Source of the DNA: an uncultured Bacteroides sp.
GTDB taxonomy: Bacteria > Bacteroidota > Bacteroidia > Bacteroidales > Bacteroidaceae
Reading direction: 5' to 3'
Assembly (NCBI GenBank): GCA_944322275.1
Contig: CALUOV010000002.1
Location: forward strand, 1 to 64,000
DNA length: 64,000 nucleotides
Each line of letters opens with the position of its first letter. The stretch's first letter is position 1. The position numbers and the translations under genes were made by a program. The notes beneath the pieces are model-generated. The model made no database searches. It was not told the DNA's origin and saw nothing but the letters and a program-made list of their open reading frames with translations. Below, one piece after another: positions 20,487-29,798 of this stretch.

Positions 20487-23400
20487 ATGAACGCAACAAT
20501 CATCAGACGCTTGGGCTATATGCTCCTATTATGTTTTTCGCTGATTATGGCAAAAGCGCAACCGGCTGACACAACCAGCCTGAAATGGTTTAAAGATGCA
20601 AAATTCGGCTTGTTTCTGCATTGGGGACTCTATTCGCAAACAGCAGGAGCATGGAAAGGGCATCCTGTCAAAGGAGGTGAACACTTCATGTTGTACGAAC
20701 GGATACCGCTAAAGGAATATGCACACATAGCCGATGACTTCAATCCCACGGAGTTTGATGCCCGCCGATGGGCCCGGACAGCCCGTGAGGTTGGCATGCG
20801 CTACGTCATCATCACTTCCAAGCATCACGACGGATTTGCCATGTACGATTCCAAGTGCAACGATTACAACATCGTGAAACGTACCCCCTGGGGTAAAGAC
20901 CCTATGAAGGAATTAGTAGATGCCTGCCACAAGGAAGGATTGAAATTCGGTTTCTACTATTCACTGGGAAGAGACTGGGAGGATCCCGATGTTCCCACCA
21001 ACTGGCCTGTCAAAGGCGGGCGGAGCAATACCTGGGACTATCCTGATGAAGATGCCAAGTGCCTGCCTGCTTATATAGAAAGGAAAGTGAAACCACAACT
21101 GCGTGAATTGCTCACCCAATACGGTCCCATAGACTTTCTGTGGTTTGACACACCGGAATTGGTCACCCAAGACATGAGCCGCGAAATCCGGCAGTTGATA
21201 CATTCTCTGCAACCTAAATGCCTCATAAACAGCCGCATAGGAAACGGACTGGGCGACTACAACATTGTGGAGCAAAAACTGACCAACCAAATAGACAACC
21301 GTCCTTGGGAGGTATGCTTGACCATGGGCAAAAACTGGTGCTACAACCGTTACGATACGGTGTATAAGAAACCGGATGTCATGATACGTCATCTGGCAGA
21401 TATCGTGAGCAAAGGAGGAAATCTGCTGCTGAACATCGGACCTGACGGCAAAGGACGTTTCCCTTCGCTGAGCCGTCCGGGATTGAAAGCGTTTCACAAC
21501 TGGCTGGAGACAAACGGGGAAGCCATTTACGGCACACGACCGTGGCGTACGTATGGCGAGAATTACGACCCGTCTGCACAAGAAGAGAAAGGCAGTGACA
21601 AAGCGTTTCACGATGCGGTTTATGACGGCACCCCGCAGGACATCGTACCCGACTTCCGTTACACACAGAAAGCCCATACCGTGTATATCATCGTACGCCA
21701 TGTAACGGCACCTTCGTTTACACTTTCTGCTTTTCGTCCGTCAGACCGGATCGTGTCCGTGGAATGCATGGACTCTCATCAGCCTGCCCGATGGGAACTG
21801 AGTGACAAGGGACTGCTGGTCACACCGGGTGAATTCAAGAAACGCTATCCGGTATATGTTTTGAAGGTAACACTTGCCCTTGAAACATCATCCGGAGATG
21901 AACAGGGACTTGAAGCCGCATCCGTATCCGCCACTACCGAAGAAGAACAGGAAATCAGGAAACTGACGGAAGACTGGTGGCCCCAAAGCATGAAGACACA
22001 CGGTGAGCGCATGGCATGGTGGCGGGAAGCCCGTTTCGGTTGTTTCGTACATTGGGGCGTATATTCCCAAGCCGGAGGAACGTGGAAAGGCAAACATACT
22101 TTGGGCTACTCGGAACATCTGATGAGGCAGCAGCGCATTCCTTTGCACGAATACATGGATTCGTTAGTGATTCCGTTCAACCCGACAGGTTTCGATGCAG
22201 ACCAATGGATGAAGCTGGCCTACGATGCCGGCATGCGTTACTTTATCATCACAGCCAAACATCACGACGGGTTTGCCATGTTTCCCAGCGATGTCTATCC
22301 TTATGATATCCGCCTGACGAAGATGAAGACAGACCCCATGATGGAACTGGCACAGGCCGCACGAAAATACGGCATTAAGTTCGGTTTCTACTATTCCCAT
22401 GCTTTCGACTGGGAACATCCGGATGCACCGGGCAACGACTGGGAATATGAAAATCCGGGAGGAGACAAACTGCTGTATGGCGCGGAGTGGTGGCATGAGA
22501 ATCCGGCTTTCCTGGAAAGAGCACAAACTTATGTCAATGAAAAAGCCATTCCGCAACTGGCTGAACTGATTCACCGTTACCATCCGGACATTCTCTGGTT
22601 CGACACACCTCATAAATTGCCGCTGTCTGAAAACCTGCGTATCCTGAAGTTCGTGCGTAAAACGGCTCCGGACATCATTGTCAACGGACGTCTCGCAAGG
22701 GATCGTAGCCGCCAATTCGGAGACTATAAAAGTACAGGCGACCGTGCCGCTTTCTTTTTTCCGGAAGAGGGAGACTGGGAATCTATTCCTACGACCAACG
22801 AATCATACGGGTACAATGAAAACGATCATTCGCACAAGCCCGCTTTTCATTTCATCCGTCTGTTGGCTTCCGCTACAGCCCGGGGAGGAAATATCTTGAT
22901 GAATATAGGTCCAAAAGGTGACGGTACCATCGACTTGCCCGACCGGGACATCCTGCAACAAATGGCGAAATGGATGGCTCAGAACTATACCAGCGTACAC
23001 AACGTGAACAAATCCGGTCTGCCTACCCAATCGTGGGGAGAAACCACATTGCGGAATGATTCTCTGTTTCTGCATGTATTCAGGTATCCGACCGATGGCA
23101 AACTTGTCTTGAGCGGCATGAATGCCCGCATAAAGAGTGCGGCTTTCCTTGCCTCCGGCAAGAATGTAAAAGCCAAACGCATCAATTCCACAGACTGGCT
23201 GCTACAGCTCCCAAAAGGAAAAACGGAATGCATGGATACAGTGATTGTGGTGCGCAAAGAAGGAAACATTACACCCGGAAACACCCGTCTGTTAGTGGAC
23301 TATACACCCAACGTCCTGCTTGCATTCGATGCCCGGCTGTCTGGCTCTGATTGGCAACACGGAGATGGGAAGAGGTTGCGCAACTACTTGAGCAACTGGA

Positions 23401-23702
23401 CTTCCAAAGACATGGAGATAACTTGGAATGTGAAGAATAACCGCACTGACCGATATGAGTTTATATTAGAATATACAGGAGCCTCCAAGCAGGAGACAGG
23501 ACAAATGCAATTACTCATTGACGGAAAAGCCTTTCCTTTCGACTACAAGGCTCAAGCAGGAAAGGTGACCCGACAGTCTGTCACCGTCATCCGACTGAAA
23601 TCCGGTACACACAACATAACCCTGCAAGGAATCAGAAATGACGGAAAAGAATTCCTGCGTCCTATGAGCCTGAGTATTGTTTGCATGAAGGAAAATCATT
23701 AG
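20487..23702 (+). CDS. Secreted protein with two GH29 alpha-L-fucosidase domains
   Basis: 1071 residues, about twice the usual fucosidase length. After a signal peptide (about 1-25) come a GH29 barrel (about 31-345), a beta domain to about 460, an acidic linker, a second GH29 barrel (about 500-815), another beta domain, and about 150 further residues of unknown type. Both barrels keep the same landmarks: HWG(L/V)YSQ, KHHDGFAM (113 and 592) and the nucleophile in LWFDTP (Asp221 and Asp706), so both look active. It would release alpha-L-fucose in the periplasm or at the surface. The frame is continuous with no sign of a lost stop codon. Confidence 0.9.
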   Translation: MNATIIRRLGYMLLLCFSLIMAKAQPADTTSLKWFKDAKFGLFLHWGLYSQTAGAWKGHPVKGGEHFMLYERIPLKEYAHIADDFNPTEFDARRWARTAREVGMRYVIITSKHHDGFAMYDSKCNDYNIVKRTPWGKDPMKELVDACHKEGLKFGFYYSLGRDWEDPDVPTNWPVKGGRSNTWDYPDEDAKCLPAYIERKVKPQLRELLTQYGPIDFLWFDTPELVTQDMSREIRQLIHSLQPKCLINSRIGNGLGDYNIVEQKLTNQIDNRPWEVCLTMGKNWCYNRYDTVYKKPDVMIRHLADIVSKGGNLLLNIGPDGKGRFPSLSRPGLKAFHNWLETNGEAIYGTRPWRTYGENYDPSAQEEKGSDKAFHDAVYDGTPQDIVPDFRYTQKAHTVYIIVRHVTAPSFTLSAFRPSDRIVSVECMDSHQPARWELSDKGLLVTPGEFKKRYPVYVLKVTLALETSSGDEQGLEAASVSATTEEEQEIRKLTEDWWPQSMKTHGERMAWWREARFGCFVHWGVYSQAGGTWKGKHTLGYSEHLMRQQRIPLHEYMDSLVIPFNPTGFDADQWMKLAYDAGMRYFIITAKHHDGFAMFPSDVYPYDIRLTKMKTDPMMELAQAARKYGIKFGFYYSHAFDWEHPDAPGNDWEYENPGGDKLLYGAEWWHENPAFLERAQTYVNEKAIPQLAELIHRYHPDILWFDTPHKLPLSENLRILKFVRKTAPDIIVNGRLARDRSRQFGDYKSTGDRAAFFFPEEGDWESIPTTNESYGYNENDHSHKPAFHFIRLLASATARGGNILMNIGPKGDGTIDLPDRDILQQMAKWMAQNYTSVHNVNKSGLPTQSWGETTLRNDSLFLHVFRYPTDGKLVLSGMNARIKSAAFLASGKNVKAKRINSTDWLLQLPKGKTECMDTVIVVRKEGNITPGNTRLLVDYTPNVLLAFDARLSGSDWQHGDGKRLRNYLSNWTSKDMEITWNVKNNRTDRYEFILEYTGASKQETGQMQLLIDGKAFPFDYKAQAGKVTRQSVTVIRLKSGTHNITLQGIRNDGKEFLRPMSLSIVCMKENH

Positions 23703-23772
23703 AATTTATGTACAATACGTATTCTTGATATGTCTCATGTGTTTACTGAACATCTCTATACGCTAAGAAAAA

Positions 23773-23860
23773 CTTAACAAAAACGTCCCAAACACTTAAC
23801 TAAAACTCGAGAATCACTTAACTGTTTTCGCCAAAACGCTTAACCGTTTTTCTGTATGAA
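23773..23860. repeat. Tandem array 1: four 22-base units with CTTAAC core
   Basis: CTTAAC occurs at 23773, 23795, 23817 and 23839, exactly 22 bases apart. The spacer sequences are only partly similar and rich in AAAAC/GTTTT, giving dyads such as AAAACG-CTTAAC-CGTTTT. It lies in the 360-base gap between the convergent 3' ends of the fucosidase and susD genes. The remaining gap holds the susD terminator and no gene. Confidence 0.8.
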
Positions 23861-23971
23861 CGTAATGTGCTGATTATTAGATGTCTTTAATATTTTGTTT
23901 ATTGTAAACATGTATAACTGTTATAAGAAGGAATAAAGAAGTGATTTTATTACACTATTTCAGTCAGGACA

Positions 23972-24014
23972 GAAAAAAAGGATAGGCCTTTCCTTTTACG
24001 GATGAGGCCTATCC
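23972..24014 (-). terminator. Terminator of the first susCD operon
   Basis: GGATAGGCCT (23980-23989) pairs perfectly with AGGCCTATCC (24005-24014); a seven-T run follows on the minus strand. Confidence 0.85.
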
Positions 24015-24062
24015 CTATCAGCGATAATAACTATTGAAAACTATCCTCTAACCAATATCTGA

Positions 24063-26108
24063 TTATTGCTCTGCGGGCTGGTCAGCCACAATAGGCCAGT
24101 AGGGATTCTGATACAATACATCGGAGCCTGCAGCTTCCAACAGCTGGAACTGCTTCGCCATGATGGGATATAGATAATGGGCCATCTTCCAGGTGCAGCC
24201 ATCGAAAGCGGCTTGTGTAGGATTTTTCTCAAAAGGACGGAGGTATTCACTCCGATCGGGAGAAGAAACATTGGCCGTAGCAGAACCATCGGCAATCAAA
24301 GAAGAAGTTCCATCCTCGTTATCATACCAGCTCTCCATAGGCGTGTTCCACAAGTGCATACCCTCAATATGATACGGTGTGCTGATAAGCTGATCCATTG
24401 AACGCCAACGACGCAAGTCCATATAACGAAGGCCTTCCGCCATCATCTCACAACGACGTTCACGACGGATGTTATACAGTGTCTTATCTTCCAGGATTTG
24501 TCCGGCGCTATAAGCGCCCCAGTCATTCTCTGCTTCCTTACTCATGTCAGTCAGGCGGATGGTCTTATCAATATCCGTATCCATGCAGGCACGTTGGCGA
24601 ATGAGCGTCCAATACTCACGGGCTGTTCCATCCAGCGAGTTGTTTAGCAAGTAACTTGCCTCCATATAGTTAAGCAACGCTTCCACGGCGCGGAAGCAGA
24701 CGGCAGCCGTATAACCGCCACCGTTGGCATAGTGCTTACGGTTGAAAGAAGCGCCTTTACGAATCGTGTATCCTGTAGCATACGCACGTTCACCGTCACC
24801 GCTTGTAATCAACGGATAAGGCTCAACCATCACCATTTCAGTACCTTCATTATTATCCAGTTCATAAAGAATATTAGTTTGTCCGGGCACTTTTAAGAAA
24901 ATGGCAAGACGAGAATCGCGGTTTACAATCACGTTGTTCATTACCTCATCTCCCATATAGTAGCCATCGCCTTCGGCATACGTCCCGTGCGTATAAATCG
25001 GTGTACCGTCCTGCATTAGGAAATTCTGTACAAGACCACGAGTCAAACCGATACGATAGTTACCGCGACCGGCTGCGGCATTGATGTTGTGTGTGGAAAG
25101 CCCACGGGCATACTGGCGCCACAAAAGGACTTCGGGTACGCTGGAAAGATCTTCCGACGCATACATTTCATAATACGGATTTACCGGATCATCTACAGAT
25201 TGTTGCAAGTAACCTGTGTTCTGCGTCAGCTGGCCTTTGTATTTGTCAGCCACGATGCGTGAAGATTCAACGGCTTGTTCCAGGAAATAATGGATTTCAT
25301 TGTCAATGCTTCCACTGGGATATTCATAAGAACCGTAAACCGATTCACCAGGCCAGCCCGCTCCTCCGGGTACAAAAGCTGTTCCGTTGAAGTTCTGCAA
25401 CCAAGTGGCTTCGAACAAAGCTACGCGGGACTTAACAAGCATTGCTACATCTTTGTTGACGCGGGTTGTCGCCATATCAATGTCACTCATGTAAAGGTAT
25501 GCGGAATCCAAATCGGAGATAATGAAACGAGCAACTTCGTTGCGTGGAGCACGCTGGCTGGCGGCAGCCAATGTCTGCATATCATCTACTAATGGAGTCT
25601 TGATGATGGGGAAATCACCAAACAATTGCAATTTCTTGAAATACTCATACGCACGTAGAAAATACATCTCCCCGATATAATGCTTGACGCTGGATATATC
25701 ACCGGAAATCGTGTTCTGCGCACCGTTAATGTCTGTACCGAACTTAGGTAAAGCCTGAGAAAGGAAGAAATTGATGCGATAAATACGCTCGAACTTCCAG
25801 TTGTCACTTTCTTCATGAGGCACTCTCCAACGGTCCGTCGTATAACGGTCGTTGGCATTGGCCTCTACTTGGTTATCCGTACCTTTATCCTCACCAAAAA
25901 TGCCATAATCCCATTGGCCATAAGCCGGCAATACATTGGGGTATTCATCATTCAAATTGGCTTCCAACTGGGCAGCCGAAGAAAAATAAGCTTCGGGGGA
26001 AATGGTTGACATCGGCTCTCTGTTTAAGAAGTCCTCACACGAAGACATGCCGGCAGTCAATCCGAATGCTATCAGAGTATTTACTATAAATTTATGATTC
26101 GATTTCAT
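24063..26108 (-). CDS. SusD/RagB-family outer-membrane glycan-binding lipoprotein
   Basis: 681 residues. A signal peptide ends in the lipobox GMSSC (Cys at about residue 24), followed by EDFLNREP, the typical SusD start. The TPR-rich fold and the C-terminal MRYMDLRRWRS block are present. It should sit at the cell surface as the lid over the SusC transporter encoded 20 bases upstream. The glycan it binds is unknown; the surrounding enzymes suggest an arabinogalactan-type ligand. Confidence 0.92.
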   Translation of the reverse strand: MKSNHKFIVNTLIAFGLTAGMSSCEDFLNREPMSTISPEAYFSSAAQLEANLNDEYPNVLPAYGQWDYGIFGEDKGTDNQVEANANDRYTTDRWRVPHEESDNWKFERIYRINFFLSQALPKFGTDINGAQNTISGDISSVKHYIGEMYFLRAYEYFKKLQLFGDFPIIKTPLVDDMQTLAAASQRAPRNEVARFIISDLDSAYLYMSDIDMATTRVNKDVAMLVKSRVALFEATWLQNFNGTAFVPGGAGWPGESVYGSYEYPSGSIDNEIHYFLEQAVESSRIVADKYKGQLTQNTGYLQQSVDDPVNPYYEMYASEDLSSVPEVLLWRQYARGLSTHNINAAAGRGNYRIGLTRGLVQNFLMQDGTPIYTHGTYAEGDGYYMGDEVMNNVIVNRDSRLAIFLKVPGQTNILYELDNNEGTEMVMVEPYPLITSGDGERAYATGYTIRKGASFNRKHYANGGGYTAAVCFRAVEALLNYMEASYLLNNSLDGTAREYWTLIRQRACMDTDIDKTIRLTDMSKEAENDWGAYSAGQILEDKTLYNIRRERRCEMMAEGLRYMDLRRWRSMDQLISTPYHIEGMHLWNTPMESWYDNEDGTSSLIADGSATANVSSPDRSEYLRPFEKNPTQAAFDGCTWKMAHYLYPIMAKQFQLLEAAGSDVLYQNPYWPIVADQPAEQ

Positions 26109-26127
26109 ATCTACTTGTTTTTAAGGT

Positions 26128-29100
26128 TTAAAGTGTTACGCTAAGACCAAATGACCAAACACGAGACAACGGGTAGGCGTTACCACCGCTCTTGATGGCT
26201 CCATTGGCATTATCATCTGTATTACCACCGTTAAGAGTTTCCGGATCGAACAGTTTGCTCAGCTTCGTGCCTGTCCAAAGATTTTCACCCGAAAGGAAGA
26301 TACGGCAATTTCCGATACCCCATTTATTGGTAAGTGAAGTAGGTAAAGTATAACCTAACTGGAAGTTTTTCAGGCGGATGTACGAAGCTTTCTGTAAGTA
26401 GCGGGTTTGTACTTCGTGGTTCTGATCCGTACCAAAGCGTGGACGCGGATAGTAAGCATCCGGATTGGCGGCAATCTGATAACCTTCCAAACCAATCGGT
26501 TCGGCACGGAAGTAATCGGCATGTTCTTTCAAACCGGCAGACCACCACATATTGCTAATAACACCCCAGAACATGTTAGAACCTTGCCAATAGTCACGTT
26601 TTCCAACGCCTTGGAAGAACAGACGGAAATCGAAACCCTTGTAAGCAGCGTTCAGGTCAAGACCAAATAGGTAACGTGGTGTAGTATTACCGATCACTTT
26701 CAAGTCACCGTGGTCATCCACTGTCTGCGCCCCCTTGGTAATACCTGGTTGGCCATCCAAGTCAGCATACATAATATCACCGGCGGTCCATGCCTCAGAG
26801 CCAATTTGATCCTGACCGCCTACCGCCGCTAAGTGCGCCTGCATTTCGGCATCAGTTTTGGCGATACCTACCGTCTCGAAACCCCAGATTTCACCGATTT
26901 CACGTCCTGCTATATAAGCATTCGGACTATTGGCAATGGAGTTCGTCGGGTTACCCGGATAACTTTCAATATATGTACGTGCATCGGATACATTAAACTT
27001 AATTCCATAGTTCAGACCAAAATCCGTGCGATCCTGCCACCCGATGGTCAATTCCCAACCGGTAGTTTTCAAGTCACAGTTGTTAGTCTTGGGAGCAGCC
27101 AGACCTAATGTGGCGGGAAGCTCAATGGAAGGTCCTACCATGTTGTCTGTATAGCGGACAAAAGCCTCAACTGAACCTGTTAAACGGTTATTGAAGAAGC
27201 CGAAATCCAGGCCTACGTTCCACGAACGAACTTTTTCCCAAGTCAGCAGCGTACTAATCAAGTCACCTACATACGATTTATTGGGTTTCACTCCATTCTG
27301 CAACCAGCTACCATTAGCAGACTCCAAAGTCATGATACGATACGTAGGATACCAGCCAGTGGTATTCATGTTGCCCAATACACCGTAAGAAAGACGGAGC
27401 TTCAACTGGTTACAATAATCCTGAAAATCTTCCCAAAAACCTTCCTGGGCGATGTTCCAACCTAAAGAGAACGAAGGAGACAACTGCCAGCGGTTTCCTT
27501 CACGGAAACGGGAAGTACCGTCGTAGCGCAAGTTAACCTCACCCAAATAACGGCCCTGATAGTCGTAGTTGATACGGCCGAAGAAACCGGCGGTAGCCCA
27601 TTCATTGCGATAGCCGCCTACTTCGGGCACTTTATCCACACCCAGACCGTCCTGGTTAGAAATCAGATCCAGTTCCGGCAGGTCTTCTGCCTGCAAGCCA
27701 TAACCTTTCGCACTGAAGAACTTCTGACGCATTTCCTCGGACTGGAAACCGGCCATTACTTTCATGTTGTGGTCATCGTTGACGGTAAATGAATAGGTAG
27801 AATAGATGTTCCAGTTCATGTAGGTTTCTTTCGTATAATCTTGATAAAGGCTGCTCGTTCCGTGTGTATCGTCCACGCTTCCGTCTACCTTATGATTATA
27901 GTAAGGAAGTTCTGTTTCGCGCGTATCCACATTGTTTAAACTGTAGTTGAACTCCACGTTTGTCACCCAGTTCTTAATCGGCTCAATCACCAACGAAGCT
28001 TGCTGGTAAGTCTTGTCAGTCTGCACGTTACGGGTACCTCCCAATGCCAACTGCATCACCGGAGTATCGGCGTTACTGTTAAAGTAGTAACCGTTTTCAT
28101 CATAAACCGGAAGGTTAGGCCACGTCTGGCGACCGATTTTCTCATATAAGCCTCCATTGAATTTGGTCGGACGTTGCAAATCCTGACGGACATAACGTAC
28201 GCTGTAGTTGAATTTCAGCCAGTCGGTCAACTGTGCGCTGAACTTGGCGGATGCGTTGAAACGCTGCAACTTATCATCTGCCGGACGCAGCAAACCATTT
28301 TGGTCCAAATAAGCTAACGAAGCGTAGTAGGTAATCTTCTCACTACCTCCGCTGATACTCATATTGTGTTCTTGGGAGAAAGAACTATCCTTATAGATCT
28401 CTTTATACCAGTCTGTATTGGCGTAAGCTGTTGTAAACGGATCACCGGCCGGTTTACCCCAAACATTTCCATCGGTAGGCAAGCCACCACGGCTTGAACC
28501 GCCGGCAGCTTGGAATTCAAGCATCTGACGCATGACAGCATCAGAGAACTGTTGCCCCTGATTACCATTAAACGCAGCTTGGTTGTAGTAGTTGGCGAAA
28601 GTATAGGAATCCATCATCTCCGGCATGTTGATAGGACTGCCCCAACGGAAGCTGTTATTATAATTAATGGTAGCTTTACCGGATTTACCTTTCTTGGTTG
28701 TCACCAAGATAACACCGAACGGTGCGCGTGAACCATAAATAGAAGCGGCGGCGGCATCCTTCAGCACGGAGATGTTTTCAATGTCCTGCGGATTGACCGT
28801 GTTCAAGTCGCCTTCCATGCCGTCAATCAAAATCAACGGACTACCGCTTGAACCGTCACCGATAGTACCCGCACCACGGATGTTGATGCTCATGTTCTTG
28901 TCCAACTCACCGGTATTGGTCGAAATCTGCAGACCCGGCACCAAACCCTGCAAAGCTTGCGTGGCGTTGGTCACCGGACGGGCTTCCAAATCCTTGGCAT
29001 CAGCGATACCGATAGAACCGGTAAGATTTACCTTCTTTTGTGTACCGAAACCAACGACTACCACTTCCTGTAACATCTCGGAATCCTCTTTCAAGGCTAC

Positions 29101-29418
29101 ATTGACCGATGTGCGGCCGTTCAAAGGAATCTCCTGCGTGGCGTAGCCCACAAAGCTAATCACGATAGTAGCGTCCGAAGGCACCATCAACGAGAATTTA
29201 CCGTCCATGTCGGTAATGGTTCCGTTTCCGGTATTTCCTTTTTCCACTACACTGGCACCAATGACCGGCCCAAGGGCATCGCTCACCGTACCTGTCACAT
29301 TGATTGTCTGACCCTGAGCGTTGGCGAATTGCACGTTCAGGCTAAGAGCGAGACATACGACCCAAGCAAGGAATGCTTTCAGGCCCAGCTCTTTCGAAAA
29401 GAATCTCTGTTCTCTCAT
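26128..29418 (-). CDS. SusC/RagA-family TonB-dependent outer-membrane transporter
   Basis: About 1096 residues. Signal peptide (VVCLALSLNVQFANAQ), then the SusC-specific carboxypeptidase-regulatory-like domain (TVSDALGPVIGASVVEKG), the TonB box region (LQEVVVVGFGTQKK), the plug (LEARPVTNATQALQGLVPG) and the 22-strand barrel ending in LSVTL. It imports oligosaccharides with energy from TonB, paired with the SusD protein downstream. ATGs at 29442 and 29418 are both possible; MREQRFF at 29418 is chosen because it leaves a normal-length signal peptide. No clear promoter box was found upstream; the best is CAATTTTG at 29508-29501. Confidence 0.93.
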   Translation of the reverse strand: MREQRFFSKELGLKAFLAWVVCLALSLNVQFANAQGQTINVTGTVSDALGPVIGASVVEKGNTGNGTITDMDGKFSLMVPSDATIVISFVGYATQEIPLNGRTSVNVALKEDSEMLQEVVVVGFGTQKKVNLTGSIGIADAKDLEARPVTNATQALQGLVPGLQISTNTGELDKNMSINIRGAGTIGDGSSGSPLILIDGMEGDLNTVNPQDIENISVLKDAAAASIYGSRAPFGVILVTTKKGKSGKATINYNNSFRWGSPINMPEMMDSYTFANYYNQAAFNGNQGQQFSDAVMRQMLEFQAAGGSSRGGLPTDGNVWGKPAGDPFTTAYANTDWYKEIYKDSSFSQEHNMSISGGSEKITYYASLAYLDQNGLLRPADDKLQRFNASAKFSAQLTDWLKFNYSVRYVRQDLQRPTKFNGGLYEKIGRQTWPNLPVYDENGYYFNSNADTPVMQLALGGTRNVQTDKTYQQASLVIEPIKNWVTNVEFNYSLNNVDTRETELPYYNHKVDGSVDDTHGTSSLYQDYTKETYMNWNIYSTYSFTVNDDHNMKVMAGFQSEEMRQKFFSAKGYGLQAEDLPELDLISNQDGLGVDKVPEVGGYRNEWATAGFFGRINYDYQGRYLGEVNLRYDGTSRFREGNRWQLSPSFSLGWNIAQEGFWEDFQDYCNQLKLRLSYGVLGNMNTTGWYPTYRIMTLESANGSWLQNGVKPNKSYVGDLISTLLTWEKVRSWNVGLDFGFFNNRLTGSVEAFVRYTDNMVGPSIELPATLGLAAPKTNNCDLKTTGWELTIGWQDRTDFGLNYGIKFNVSDARTYIESYPGNPTNSIANSPNAYIAGREIGEIWGFETVGIAKTDAEMQAHLAAVGGQDQIGSEAWTAGDIMYADLDGQPGITKGAQTVDDHGDLKVIGNTTPRYLFGLDLNAAYKGFDFRLFFQGVGKRDYWQGSNMFWGVISNMWWSAGLKEHADYFRAEPIGLEGYQIAANPDAYYPRPRFGTDQNHEVQTRYLQKASYIRLKNFQLGYTLPTSLTNKWGIGNCRIFLSGENLWTGTKLSKLFDPETLNGGNTDDNANGAIKSGGNAYPLSRVWSFGLSVTL

Positions 29419-29540
29419 TGTACAAACTTTAAGATTACACATATATTTATTAATTCAAAACAACATGTTTTTGCATTTCATGTCGCTTTGCAAAATTGCG
29501 ATAATTTCTGCAAAAAGAGGTTTTCATATCATTCATGAAG

Positions 29541-29664
29541 GTTGAATTATACGTCAGAAGGTTGAATTATAGTTCAAAATGGTCGAATTATAGTTCAAAT
29601 CGACTAAAATGGCTAATATATGGACTAAATATGCGTATTTAAAGACCAATAAATGCATAAACGG
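29541..29664. repeat. Tandem array 2: six units about 20-21 bases apart upstream of susC and HTCS
   Basis: Units begin at 29541, 29561, 29582 (GTTGAATTAT or GTCGAATTAT) and at 29602, 29623, 29644 (GACTAAA-type). The middle units contain the dyad TTGAA-TTATAG-TTCAA. It lies in the divergent 380-base region between susC and the second HTCS gene, upstream of both, the expected place for an activator binding site. AraC-type DNA-binding domains commonly read direct repeats about 21 bases apart. Confidence 0.7.
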
Positions 29665-29727
29665 AGAAAAATGTACCGATGTTTGTATAGAAAGGGCATT
29701 TTTATGGATTTTCTAAGAAAAAGTCAC

Positions 29728-29735
29728 TATATTTG
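29728..29735 (+). promoter_or_regulatory. -7 box of the second HTCS gene
   Basis: TATATTTG matches TAnnTTTG, about 64 bases before the chosen ATG. Confidence 0.5.
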
Positions 29736-29798
29736 CGCTGTCAACAGAAGCGGTTTGAGCGATGTTGGAGGAACCTTTGTTTTTTAAAATTGAGTAAG

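Noticed and set aside
23773..23860. Possible mini CRISPR array (regular 22-base repeats)
   Set aside because: Only six bases are conserved per unit, there are no unique spacers of 30 bases and no cas genes. The other three arrays are equally unlike CRISPR.
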